NCBI RefSeq assembly: GCF_028826155.1
Contig: NZ_JAQGPN010000001.1
Span: 3,167,501 to 3,231,500 of the forward strand
DNA length: 64,000 bases
Origin: Mesorhizobium shangrilense
Lineage (GTDB): Bacteria > Pseudomonadota > Alphaproteobacteria > Rhizobiales > Rhizobiaceae
Direction: 5' to 3'
Shown here: one piece after another, positions 34,587 through 42,953 of the stretch
Layout: each line of letters opens with the position of its first letter
Numbering within the stretch: position 1 is the stretch's first letter
Made by a program: the position numbers and the translations under genes
Notes under the pieces: generated by a model
The model's input: only the letters and a program-made list of their open reading frames with translations
What the model was told of the DNA's origin: nothing
The model's database searches: none

Positions 34587-36212
34587 TCAGCGCGCATCGT
34601 GCACGACGCGGCCTGCAAGCAGGGTCAGCAGGCAGCGCGTGCCTGAGAGAATGGTATCGGTCGGGGCCTCCAACAGGTCGTTGTCGAATACGGCGATGTC
34701 CGCCCATTGGCCGGGCACGAGCCGGCCCTTCACCGCTTCGGCCTTCTGGGACCAGGCGCCGTATTCGGTATAGGCCTGCAGCGCCTCCTCGCGGCTCAGC
34801 TTTTCGGATGCCTCCATCACCGTGCCCTTGCCGGTTTGGCGCGTGATCATGGCGTGCAGGTTCGGGAACGGATCGGGCGAGCAGACCGGAGAATCCGAGC
34901 CGGTCGACGGCTTCAGGCCGAGGCGCGCCCAGGTGCCGATCGGGTAGGACGGCTTGCCGCGCGCCTCCCCGAGCACGGAAATATAGCTGTCGCCGAAATC
35001 GTGGATGAACGCCATCTGCGGCGCCGGCAGGATGCCAGCGGCCTTCATGCGCTCATGCTGCTGCGGGGTGGAGAAACCGCAATGCTCGATGCGGTGGCGG
35101 CGGTCGGGATCAGGATTGGCGGCCAGAGCCTTCTCGTAGGCAGTGATGAGCTGTTCGATCGCCCCATCGCCGATGGCGTGGCAGACCATCTGGTAACCCC
35201 GGTCATGGCAATCCCTGACGACCGCCTCGACCGTTTCATCAGGCAGCATCTGCACGCCGATATTGTCTGGCTCGCCCTCGTACGGCTTCGTCATCCAGGC
35301 GGTGCGCCCGCCGGCCGAGCCATCGAGGAAGACTTTTACGCCGCCGACCCGCAGCATGTCGTCCCCGGAGCCCGACAGCAGCCCCGCGCGCCAACACTCT
35401 TCGACAATGGAAACACCGGGATCGCCAAGCAATGTCAGCCAGACACGCACTGGCAGCCGGCCGGCAAGCTTGGCCATCTCATAGGCCTGGATTTCGGAAA
35501 AGCCGGCGACATGGCCGACGGCCGCATCCATGCAACTCGTGATGCCGAAGCCCAGAAGGTGCTTGCCCCCACGCTCGATGCCGTCGATCAGTTCCTCGGT
35601 CGTCGCCTCGGGCATGGCGGCCTTGACGAGGTTCTGGGCGTTTTCCGCAAGGAGGCCGTTCAGCCGGCCGTCCGTGACGCCGATCACGCCGCCATCCGGC
35701 ACGGGCGTCGCCTCGGTGATGCCGGCAAGCGCCAGCGCCCGCGAATTGGCGATCGAGACATGGCCGCAGGCCCGTGTCAACAGGACCGGGTGGTCGGGCG
35801 CCGCGCGGTCGAGATCGTCGCGGGTCGGATGCCGGCCTGTGTCGAGCTTGACCTGATCATAGCCGCGGGCGCGAACCCAACTGTCCCTCGGCGTTGTCGC
35901 AGCACGGTCGGAGATTCTCTTGACCAGGACGGCAAGCGTCGGCGCGGCCGCAGGCGTCGCATCGACAAAGCCCATGGCGATGCCGGTCGCAATCAGATGC
36001 AGGTGGTTGTCGATGAGGCCGGGGGTGGCAAAGCGGCCTCCCAGATCGATGACCTCGGTCGCCCTGCCCTTCAGGTTCATTACGTCGTCATTGCTGCCGG
36101 TTGCGAGAACCTTGCCCTGCCATACGGCAACTGCTTCGCAGACGCCCTCCTCCCGGCCGCGCCAGATGCGGCCATTGTGCAGGATGAGATCGGCTTCGAT
36201 CCGCAATGCCAT
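34587..36212 (-). CDS. YtcJ-type metal-dependent amidohydrolase
   Basis: This 541-residue cytoplasmic hydrolase belongs to the amidohydrolase-3/YtcJ group. Metal and catalytic ligands are visible: HLH in DNHLHLIATG (about 64-69), VFLDGSAGGRTAWM, CHAIGDGAIEQ, HRIEHCGF and GSDSPVCSPDPF. These enzymes cleave amide or N-acyl bonds. A clear AGGAGG lies eight bases before the ATG. It leads the peptide-importer operon and diverges from the LysR gene, with a shared 30-bp motif between them. It may deacylate or open the imported compound. Confidence 0.88.
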   Translation of the reverse strand: MALRIEADLILHNGRIWRGREEGVCEAVAVWQGKVLATGSNDDVMNLKGRATEVIDLGGRFATPGLIDNHLHLIATGIAMGFVDATPAAAPTLAVLVKRISDRAATTPRDSWVRARGYDQVKLDTGRHPTRDDLDRAAPDHPVLLTRACGHVSIANSRALALAGITEATPVPDGGVIGVTDGRLNGLLAENAQNLVKAAMPEATTEELIDGIERGGKHLLGFGITSCMDAAVGHVAGFSEIQAYEMAKLAGRLPVRVWLTLLGDPGVSIVEECWRAGLLSGSGDDMLRVGGVKVFLDGSAGGRTAWMTKPYEGEPDNIGVQMLPDETVEAVVRDCHDRGYQMVCHAIGDGAIEQLITAYEKALAANPDPDRRHRIEHCGFSTPQQHERMKAAGILPAPQMAFIHDFGDSYISVLGEARGKPSYPIGTWARLGLKPSTGSDSPVCSPDPFPNLHAMITRQTGKGTVMEASEKLSREEALQAYTEYGAWSQKAEAVKGRLVPGQWADIAVFDNDLLEAPTDTILSGTRCLLTLLAGRVVHDAR

Positions 36213-36300
36213 TCACAGCTCCTCCTGTAGGCGACGGCGAACCCACGCCTATGTTCTGCAATCGCAACGTGAAAGGTTGCGGCTGGCTTGGCTAATTCGC

Positions 36301-36330
36301 TTTTGGCAACACCCCATGCAAAATCGGCAT
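36301..36330. promoter_or_regulatory. Putative LysR operator, copy A
   Basis: This 30-bp element has the pattern TTTTGGCA-N8-TGCAAAA, an imperfect inverted repeat, followed by TCGGC. It lies 89 bases upstream of the amidohydrolase start and just before the LysR gene. A copy with 23 of 30 identical bases lies at 40124-40153 upstream of the aminotransferase operon, in the same orientation relative to the controlled minus-strand genes. It is a likely binding site of the intervening LysR protein. Confidence 0.55.
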
Positions 36331-36397
36331 ATCTATTTCTATTGAGTGACTTATGATCATTTTCTCGGAAGAACGGGATCGGGTGGGGGAGCCGGTA

Positions 36398-37339
36398 GTG
36401 GAGATCAAGTGGCTTGAGGACTTCGTGACGCTGGCCGACACGTCCAGTTTTTCGCGGGCCGCCGATTTGCGCAACGTCACGCAGCCGGCATTCAGCCGAA
36501 GGATCAAGCAACTGGAAAGCTGGCTCGGCGCGACGCTCATCAGCCGCGCGACCATGCCGGCCGAACTCACGTCCGCGGGACGCAATTTCCTTCCTGTAGC
36601 GCAGGAGGCGATCCGAACCTTCTATGCTGCGCGCGAGGCATTGCGTCCGTCGCACGAACCCGGGCTTATCCGTTTTGCCGCACTGCATACGTTGACGGTC
36701 ACTTTTTTCCCGCGCTGGGTAAAGGCGCTGGAAAAGGCGGGCGGCGCGTTCAGCACCTCGCTCATACCTGACCGCGGCGGCATCGAGGCCAACCTCGACG
36801 CGCTCGTCAACGACGAGGCGGATTTCTTCCTGACCTACGCCCATCCGGAAGTGCCGTTCCTCCTTGACCGCGGGCAGTTTGCCTCGCTGACCGTTGCCCA
36901 TGACCGCCTGATTCCGTTGGTTTCGCCGGAGATCGTGCTGTCTGGCGTCGCACAACCAGGACGCAACCTGATCGATCGCGCCATTACCCAACCCCGGCTT
37001 GCCATCCCCTGCCTAAGCTACGGCTTCAATTCCTTTTTCGGGGTCGCGCTGTCGCGCCTTTTCCTGCGCCGTCCGCCCTTTCGGCGCCGTACGACGCACG
37101 AAAACACGATCAGCGCCGGGCAAATGAATATGGCGGTGACTGGCGCAGGTGTTTGCTGGCTGCCGGAAAGCCTGGCGCGCGACGAAATGGAGGCAGGCCG
37201 TCTCGTGCCCGCATCCGAGGACGCGGGGTGGAACCTCGACCTCGAGATCCGCCTCTATCGCCATGCCGCAAGCCGCAATCGGGAGGTCGAGGACCTTTGG
37301 CGCACAGCGCGGCAACTCCTCGAACGCGCAGCCGCCTGA
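36398..37339 (+). CDS. LysR-family transcriptional regulator, HypT/YjiE-like
   Basis: The 313-residue regulator has an N-terminal winged helix-turn-helix (about 1-60, FSRAADLRNVTQPAFSRRI) and a C-terminal periplasmic-binding-like effector domain. The opening EIKWLEDFVTLADTSSFSRAA and the later RFAALHTLTVTFFPRWV resemble the HypT/YjiE/QseD subgroup. GTG 36398 is preferred because GGGGGAG lies about eight bases upstream; ATG 36353 is in frame. It diverges from the amidohydrolase operon and its stop abuts the stop of the convergent DppA operon by one base. It likely controls both, given the shared motif. Confidence 0.85.
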   Translation: MEIKWLEDFVTLADTSSFSRAADLRNVTQPAFSRRIKQLESWLGATLISRATMPAELTSAGRNFLPVAQEAIRTFYAAREALRPSHEPGLIRFAALHTLTVTFFPRWVKALEKAGGAFSTSLIPDRGGIEANLDALVNDEADFFLTYAHPEVPFLLDRGQFASLTVAHDRLIPLVSPEIVLSGVAQPGRNLIDRAITQPRLAIPCLSYGFNSFFGVALSRLFLRRPPFRRRTTHENTISAGQMNMAVTGAGVCWLPESLARDEMEAGRLVPASEDAGWNLDLEIRLYRHAASRNREVEDLWRTARQLLERAAA

Positions 37340-38140
37340 TCAGACCTTGAGGAACACCAGCGCCCGCAGGATCTCGGCAAATTCCTTATGTTCGAAGGCG
37401 ACTGCACGGGGACCGTGTGCGCGGGCGCCGGGATACCAGCCTGCGCGGTAGGCATCGGTCGGGTTGTTGAACTCGATCACCACTTCGTAGTGATCCGCCT
37501 CGGCGGGCAACGCCTGCGCGAAATCGCCGGAAAGCGCCGCTGCGACCCCTTCGCGGATCAGGCGTCGCGACCAGGCGGGCGAGATGGACGTCGACGCGCG
37601 ACCCTTGCCGTCGAGAGTCTCCACCGCCGCAAGGCCCGGCACCATCGCCCGCGCTTCCGCGCAGATGCCGTCGTCGCCGGCAACGAAGACGGAAGGCACG
37701 CCGTAGCCTGCCGCGCACAGCGCATTGACGGTGAATTCGGACGCGACCTCGCCATTGAGCAGCAGCCGCGAGATGCGCATATTTGAGGTGTGGGCGAGCG
37801 GATTGGCCTCGCTGCCCGCCTTGGAATGATAGCCAGTATAGATTGCCGCAGCGAAACCTTCGTCCAGACCGAACATCATGGCGTCCGGATGGCCGGACCA
37901 GCCGCGCACGATCCGCGCATAGTCGGGCAAGCGGTCGAGGATCAGGTTGCGGCCACTGTCGTGGGCATCCTTGATCACCACTTCCGTCGCGCCGGCGGCG
38001 CGCGCGCCTTCACAGGCAGCCACGACCTCCGAAGTCATCAGGGCGCGAAACTCGGCCCAGTCGGGATGCGTGCGCTCGGCCTCGTCCCAATGGGCGATGC
38101 CGGCTGTGCCTTCGATATCGGCGGAGATGAAGACTTTCAT
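37340..38140 (-). CDS. M55-family D-aminopeptidase (DppA type)
   Basis: The 266-residue zinc peptidase matches Bacillus DppA, a D-aminopeptidase acting on D-Ala-D-Ala and similar peptides. Metal-ligand motifs are present: FISADIEGTAG (D8, E10), VIKDAHDSGRN (H60 region) and GYHSKAGSEANPLAHT (H104 region). DppA forms a decamer in the cytoplasm. The start ATG 38140 overlaps the upstream DmpA-type stop by four bases. It is last in the aminotransferase-DmpA-DppA operon, so its substrate is probably an imported D-residue peptide. Confidence 0.9.
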   Translation of the reverse strand: MKVFISADIEGTAGIAHWDEAERTHPDWAEFRALMTSEVVAACEGARAAGATEVVIKDAHDSGRNLILDRLPDYARIVRGWSGHPDAMMFGLDEGFAAAIYTGYHSKAGSEANPLAHTSNMRISRLLLNGEVASEFTVNALCAAGYGVPSVFVAGDDGICAEARAMVPGLAAVETLDGKGRASTSISPAWSRRLIREGVAAALSGDFAQALPAEADHYEVVIEFNNPTDAYRAGWYPGARAHGPRAVAFEHKEFAEILRALVFLKV

Positions 38141-39180
38141 GGGATCGGGTTTTCCTTCAACCAGTCGGCAAGACAGGGGTAGATGCGGCCATTGCGAGCC
38201 GGCGTCGGGCGGGCCATGCAGAGCGCGTTCAGGACCGCTTCCTGCGTCGACTCGGCAGCCGCGCGAAAGGCGATGTCGATATGGTCGTCGGCAAGCCGTC
38301 GCTGCGTGGCGAACGCCGCGACCGGGTCGTGCTCGACCGGATCGGCGGTGGTGAAGCAGAGGACGACATCGCCGCTGCCATGTCCCCAGAACGCGCCGAG
38401 CCGGGCAAGGCCTGCGCCTCCTCGCCGCGCGACCCGCTGCAACTGGCGGTCGCTCAAGGGTAGGTCCGTCGCCATGACGACGATGACGGAGCCGCGCTCG
38501 GGGCTGGCAGGCACCCGCGGATGGGGTCGGCGGCCGTCCGGCAGGACGAGATCGCCCGCCGCGCCAAAATTGGCGAGCACCAGCGTGCCGAGCGCAAAAT
38601 CGCGCTTGCCGATGCGCATCAGCCGCGAGGCGGTGCCGATGCCGGCCTTGAAGCCGAAGGCGGTCATGCCGGATCCGGCGCCCACCGCACCCTGCTCGAC
38701 CGATCCGGGCCGTGCCGAATCCAGCGCGGCCATGGCATCGCTTGCAGTCACCGCCAGGGCCTGAATGTCGTTGATACGGCCGTCGTTGCATTCGCACACG
38801 AGCGGATTGACGGTTGAGGTTTCGCGCCCGATCGCAGGATTGTCGGCAATCGCGCGGCGGATCAGCGCTTCAGTGCAGGCTGCCACTCCGAAAGTGTTGG
38901 TGAGCAGGATCGGCGTCTCGATGGTGCCGAGTTCGGCCACCTGCATCAGCCCGGCCGACTTGCCGAAACCGTTGATCACCTCGACGGCCGCGCGTGGTTT
39001 CAGCCGGAAAAGATCACCGGGATGCGGAACTATCGCCGTCACGCCCGTGAAAATGCCATCGGCATGCAGCGACCGATGGCCGACCGAAACCCCGGGCACG
39101 TCAGTGATCGCGTTATCCGGCCCCACCGTAAGCCGGCTTTTGGGCATCAGTCCCAGTTCGCGAGCCGTCTTCATTTTCAT
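38137..39180 (-). CDS. P1-family peptidase (DmpA-type L-aminopeptidase/D-esterase)
   Basis: This 347-residue protein is an N-terminal-nucleophile hydrolase of the DmpA family. DmpA self-cleaves before a serine that becomes the nucleophile; here the matching site is in FWGHGSGDVVLCF, about residue 264. Other family motifs are ITDVPGVSVGH near the start, INGFGKSAGLMQV and TNTFGVAAC. The family removes N-terminal L-residues or acts on D-amides and beta-peptides. GGAG sits just before the ATG. It is the middle gene of the operon. Confidence 0.9.
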   Translation of the reverse strand: MKMKTARELGLMPKSRLTVGPDNAITDVPGVSVGHRSLHADGIFTGVTAIVPHPGDLFRLKPRAAVEVINGFGKSAGLMQVAELGTIETPILLTNTFGVAACTEALIRRAIADNPAIGRETSTVNPLVCECNDGRINDIQALAVTASDAMAALDSARPGSVEQGAVGAGSGMTAFGFKAGIGTASRLMRIGKRDFALGTLVLANFGAAGDLVLPDGRRPHPRVPASPERGSVIVVMATDLPLSDRQLQRVARRGGAGLARLGAFWGHGSGDVVLCFTTADPVEHDPVAAFATQRRLADDHIDIAFRAAAESTQEAVLNALCMARPTPARNGRIYPCLADWLKENPIP

Positions 39181-39204
39181 TTGCTCCGGATGATCCCGCC
39201 TTCA

Positions 39205-40056
39205 CTAGGACGGCACCCCCGCCGCTTCCAGATAAAGAGACTGCAGGCGTCGCGTTCTCGGGCCTGGCTTGCCGTCGCCGATCACCCTGCTGCCGATGCG
39301 CACGACCGGCATGACGAGGCTCGATGCCGAGGTCTGGAACGCTTCTGCCGATTCCTGCGCTTCTTCCGGCGTGAAAGCCCGCTCCTCGAGATGTAGCCCT
39401 TCGGTCTCACAGAGGCGGGCAATCGCGCGCTGGGTACAACCCGCCAAGGTCGCCTGCGAGGCGGCGCGGGTGAGAATGCGCCCGTCGGCGGTGATGATGT
39501 GGGCGGTCGAGGACGCGCCTTCGGTGACAAGCCCTGCCTCGACCAACCAGACATCATCGAAGCCGCGGCCGCGGGCCGCATGCTTGGCCATGATCTGCCC
39601 GAGCAGCATTGACGTTTTAATGTCGCGGCGATGCCATCGTGGATCGTCCGCGAGATCTACCGTGATGCCTTCGCGCTGCGCCCTGGTGCCTGTCAGCGTT
39701 TTGGCCTGCGTGAAGCCGACCAGTCTTGGCGTGATCGTTTCGGGATAGAGAAAGTCACGGTCGGCTTCTCCGCGTGAGACTTGCAGGTAGACGGTGCCGT
39801 CCGTGAGTCCGTTGAGGGCAATCAGTTTCGCCTGAACCGCCTCGATCTCGGCGCGAGGATGGGGAACCGGGATGTGAAGTTCTCTGAGTGAGCGTTCCAG
39901 CCTGGCAAGGTGCAAATCATTGTCGATCATCCGCCCTGCGATCACCGCCGTCACTTCGTACACCGCGTCGCCGAACAGAAAGCCGCGATCGAACAAGCCA
40001 ATCCGGGCTTCCTCCTCCGGGAGAAAACGACCATGGATGAATACAGTTCGTGCCAT
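39205..40056 (-). CDS. dat: D-amino-acid aminotransferase (class IV PLP enzyme)
   Basis: The 283-residue enzyme belongs to the class-IV aminotransferases (BCAT/D-AAT/ADCL fold). The PLP lysine is K147 in the D-AAT-like context WHRRDIKTSMLL. The early FDRGFLFGDAVYEV motif and the late VTEGASSTAHII phosphate-cup segment are typical. It would convert D-amino acids such as D-Ala or D-Glu to 2-oxo acids. It leads an operon with two peptidases, which favours D-AAT over branched-chain aminotransferase. Copy B of the 30-bp motif lies 68 bases upstream. Confidence 0.86.
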   Translation of the reverse strand: MARTVFIHGRFLPEEEARIGLFDRGFLFGDAVYEVTAVIAGRMIDNDLHLARLERSLRELHIPVPHPRAEIEAVQAKLIALNGLTDGTVYLQVSRGEADRDFLYPETITPRLVGFTQAKTLTGTRAQREGITVDLADDPRWHRRDIKTSMLLGQIMAKHAARGRGFDDVWLVEAGLVTEGASSTAHIITADGRILTRAASQATLAGCTQRAIARLCETEGLHLEERAFTPEEAQESAEAFQTSASSLVMPVVRIGSRVIGDGKPGPRTRRLQSLYLEAAGVPS

Positions 40057-40357
40057 TCCATCCTCACCGCGATCGGTCCGGACCGCTACAATTGGAGGAA
40101 CACCCCGCAGGTGACCAATTCAATTTCGGCAAAAGGCCATGCAAAAAAGGCCTAATGGAAACGCCGCTTCGCATAGGCAGCTGATCGAAGAAATGTTGGG
40201 ATATGACGTTGCGCGGAGGGCAGACGTTCGGCACCCAGGTTCCAGGTTGGACCGCCTGTGGGCGGGCAGCTTTGGGATCACGCAAGCATGGCAAGGATCG
40301 AAGACGGCGATCGCCGATCCCAGCTCCTCTTCATCGGCCCGTCAACCATCGCGGGGG
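40057..40357. other. Intergenic region upstream of the D-aminotransferase operon
   Basis: This 301-base stretch lies between the start of the aminotransferase gene and the end of the DHFR-family gene, both on the minus strand. It holds motif copy B and an AGGCC-N10-GGCCT palindrome inside it (40134-40153). A 76-codon minus frame (40064-40294) is not supported: it overlaps the operator and has no ribosome-binding site or family resemblance. Confidence 0.5.
40124..40153. promoter_or_regulatory. Putative LysR operator, copy B
   Basis: The pattern TTTCGGCA-N8-TGCAAAA followed by AAGGC matches copy A (36301-36330) at 23 of 30 positions, including an unbroken CCATGCAAAA core. It lies 68 bases before the aminotransferase ATG, comparable to copy A's 89 bases before the amidohydrolase ATG. 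The shared position and orientation suggest one regulator controls both operons. Confidence 0.55.
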
Positions 40358-40888
40358 CTATGCTGGGACGTAGGTCAACCTGATCACGTCTTTGCCGATG
40401 CGATCGCTCGCCACGAGGCGCAGCGGGGGGCGCGGCCCGGCGAAGTATGGCTTGCCGCCGCCGAGCACAAAGGGATGGAGGTACAACTGATACTCGTCGA
40501 CAAGGCCCAGGTCGGTCAAACCGCCCGCCAACTCTGGTCCGGAAACTTCAATCTTCCCATCGAGCTGAGCTTTCAGCCCGCGTATCGCCGCCTCCACATC
40601 ATCCTTGACCAGGGTGGCGTTCGGGCCAACCGACTTCAACGAGCGCGACACGACCCACTTCGGTTGGCTCCGCCACGCCACCGCGTAGTCACGTTGTGCC
40701 TCGTCCCACTCGGGGCGATCTTCGTCCCAATACCGCATCACCTCGTACATGCGGCGACCGTATACACTGCCGGCCAAGCCGCGCACGTCGTCGATGAAAT
40801 GACGAAAAAGCGCAGCATCCGGCGCAAATGCCATGTGGTCGACATAGCCGTCCAGCGACTGATTCAATAAATAGACGAGCTTCGCCAT
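40358..40888 (-). CDS. Dihydrofolate-reductase-family protein (RibD C-terminal-like)
   Basis: The 176-residue protein has the DHFR/RibD reductase fold: an opening KLVYLLNQSLDGYVDH, VYGRRMYEVMRYWDE, and the late LVDEYQLYLHPFVLGGGKPYF. Small stand-alone members of this family (YyaP/YwjB type) have no firmly established substrate. It lies alone between two larger loci, and nothing in its context ties it to either. Confidence 0.88.
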   Translation of the reverse strand: MAKLVYLLNQSLDGYVDHMAFAPDAALFRHFIDDVRGLAGSVYGRRMYEVMRYWDEDRPEWDEAQRDYAVAWRSQPKWVVSRSLKSVGPNATLVKDDVEAAIRGLKAQLDGKIEVSGPELAGGLTDLGLVDEYQLYLHPFVLGGGKPYFAGPRPPLRLVASDRIGKDVIRLTYVPA

Positions 40889-41164
40889 GTGGGATCTTCT
40901 TCTCGCTACCTCATCGAAGCTGCCGAAGGTATGGGGAAATGAAGCGGGCTACAATCGGCCCGCCCACCTGCCGCCGTGACCGATCACCAGAAGTCCTCCT
41001 TCCGGCCCGTCACGCGCAAACAGTTGCCTATCGCTAGCCACCAGCTGACGCGACTGGGCGGGACAATACGAGCGGCGGTGTGCATGCAAAGGCCCATTGT
41101 TTCGGTGAATCCGCGCGCCTTGCCCGCTGTTCGAGTCCCGGAAGAGGAAGCTACCCAGGCCGGC

Positions 41165-42046
41165 TCACACCCGCTTTGCGGAAAGCACCTCGAAGGTCTT
41201 GCCGATGGTGGCGACCGAGCGCTCGTAGTCGGCGAGCGCGAGGCAGGCGATCAGGGCGTCGACGATAGCGAGCTGGGCGATGCGGCTCGTCATCGCCTCG
41301 GTTCGGAACTGGGTTTCCCTCGCCAGTGTGTTGAGCACAATGTCGACATGGGCCAGAAGCGGCGACTTGCCGAAATTGGTGATGGCGATGGTGGTGGCGC
41401 CAGCCGCCTTGGCCAGCCGCGTTGCGGTCAGCGTCTCGACCGTGCTGCCGGAATGGGAAATGGTGATCACCGCCACCGACGGATCGGCCAGCGACGCGGT
41501 GATCGCCTGGACATGGCTGTCGACGCTCGCCCGGGATTCGATGCCGATGCGCAGCAGGCGATAATTCATGTCCTCGGCGATGGTGGCGGCGCTGCCGATG
41601 CCGAACACTTCGACACGGCGCGCCTTACGGATCGCCTCTACCGCCTGCGCCACGGCCCGAACGTCCAGCGCCTTCTGCGTGTCCTGCAGCGCCTGTAGGT
41701 CGGAGCGGAAGATCTTTTCGATCACCGTCGCCGTGTCGTCGTCGGGGGCCAGGTCCTCGTGGATGAACTGGACCGGCTGCACCAGGTCGCGCGCAAGCGA
41801 GATCTTGATCTGCTGGAATCCCCGCGCTCCGAGCAACTGACATAGCCCGATGACGCTCCCCTCGCTCGCTTCCGCCCGCTCGGCGACTTCCGTTACCGAC
41901 ATGTGGACGACCTCGGCAGCGTGATCGGTTATGAAATCGGCTATGCGGCCGGCCGTCGGCGGGAGATCGCGACGGATCGCCCGGATCCTGTCCAGCACGC
42001 CTGCAACGCCCTGCCCCGTGTCAGTCTTCTCGCGATCCGCAACCAT
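41165..42046 (-). CDS. MurR/RpiR-family regulator with SIS domain
   Basis: The 293-residue regulator has an N-terminal RpiR-type helix-turn-helix (about 10-85, with SVTEVAERAEASEGSVIGLCQLLG) and a C-terminal SIS domain (about 125-265; RVEVFGIGSAATIAEDM, ITISHSGSTVETL) that binds phosphorylated sugars. The start is ATG 42046 with GGAGG eight bases upstream; GTG 42061 is in frame but lies before that site. It is downstream of the HAD phosphatase gene and divergent from the phosphoesterase-importer operon, which it probably controls in response to a phosphorylated metabolite. Confidence 0.9.
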   Translation of the reverse strand: MVADREKTDTGQGVAGVLDRIRAIRRDLPPTAGRIADFITDHAAEVVHMSVTEVAERAEASEGSVIGLCQLLGARGFQQIKISLARDLVQPVQFIHEDLAPDDDTATVIEKIFRSDLQALQDTQKALDVRAVAQAVEAIRKARRVEVFGIGSAATIAEDMNYRLLRIGIESRASVDSHVQAITASLADPSVAVITISHSGSTVETLTATRLAKAAGATTIAITNFGKSPLLAHVDIVLNTLARETQFRTEAMTSRIAQLAIVDALIACLALADYERSVATIGKTFEVLSAKRV

Positions 42047-42085
42047 CTTTGCGCCCTCCACTCTGCCGTGCTCAGCGGTCCGGCT

Positions 42086-42817
42086 TCAAACCGCAACCTG
42101 CAGGAGTCGCGCTCTGCGTATCTCTCCGCGTTCCACCCGCAGAAACCGCATGCCGATCCTCCTCGATCCCAGCCCGCCGGTCTCCGGATTGTCGCCAATC
42201 ATGAGAGCGTCCCGGGCAGCGATCCCCAGCCGGGCGCAGCCCATCTCGAACAGCGCCGGCTCAGGCTTTCCGATCACCCGGTACGGAATCGGCCCCACGC
42301 AGGCGAGGATCGCCGCCGCCAGTGCGCCAGTTTCCGGCACCGGCTCGCCATTGGCGCCCGGGTGGTTGCGATCGGGCGCAGCCACGAAGAGCTGAGCGCC
42401 GTCGCTGAGCGCCTCGGCGGCGGCGGCCAGTCTCGCATAGGAAAAATGGCGATCTCGGGCAACGAGCACGATGTCCGCACCCTGCACTTCGATGCGAAGG
42501 CCTCTGCGACGCGCATAGGTGCGCAGCGATGCGCTTCCCAACAGCAGAACGGACGCCCCCGGATACTCGGCGGCAATGGTGTCGATGGCCGCCGTGCCGG
42601 CCAGCAGCAGTTGATCCTTGTCGATGGCCAGGCCCATGCCGAGCAGCGTGCGGGCCAACTGGTCGGGCGTATGCTCGGCGTTATTCGAGACGATGACGAA
42701 CCGGCCGCGCACCTGCTCAAGCAGCCACGTTGCATCCGGGAGCACAGTCCGGCCCGCGATCAGCGTTCCGTCCAGATCAATGAGATAGCCGTCGGCATCG
42801 AGGTCAGATTCAAGCAA
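42086..42817 (-). CDS. HAD-IIA family phosphatase (NagD-like)
   Basis: The 243-residue hydrolase carries the HAD motifs: nucleophile DLDGTLI (D14, D16), VSNNAEHT (motif II), GKPEPALFE (motif III lysine) and MIGDNPETG (motif IV). A cap of the type IIA lies between motifs II and III. Such enzymes dephosphorylate sugar phosphates, glycerol phosphates or nucleotides. It starts at TTG 42817 with GAGGA seven bases upstream. It forms a two-gene operon with the RpiR regulator. Confidence 0.87.
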   Translation of the reverse strand: MLESDLDADGYLIDLDGTLIAGRTVLPDATWLLEQVRGRFVIVSNNAEHTPDQLARTLLGMGLAIDKDQLLLAGTAAIDTIAAEYPGASVLLLGSASLRTYARRRGLRIEVQGADIVLVARDRHFSYARLAAAAEALSDGAQLFVAAPDRNHPGANGEPVPETGALAAAILACVGPIPYRVIGKPEPALFEMGCARLGIAARDALMIGDNPETGGLGSRRIGMRFLRVERGEIRRARLLQVAV

Positions 42818-42841
42818 GGCGGTATCCTCTTCGGGCGCCGA

Positions 42842-42870
42842 TACCTGAATTGAGACAAGCTCAATGTCAA
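42842..42870 (-). promoter_or_regulatory. Putative promoter and operator of the HAD-RpiR operon
   Basis: On the minus strand a consensus -35 TTGACA (42865-42870) is followed 17 bases later by a weak -10 (CAGGTA). The spacer consists almost entirely of the palindrome ATTGAG-N5-CTCAAT (42849-42865). A repressor bound there would block the promoter. RpiR autoregulation is a reasonable guess, not shown by the sequence. Confidence 0.4.
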
Positions 42871-42953
42871 CGAGATTGTTGTTGAGATGTTTTCATCATA
42901 GTGTCACAGAGCGGCGCTACCCCTCGGCGAACAACGTTTCCGTCAGGGCCGCC

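Noticed and set aside
41129..41141. tRNA T-loop-like sequence TGTTCGAGTCCCG
   Set aside because: The flanking bases do not form a T-stem and no D-arm or anticodon arm is present within 80 bases.
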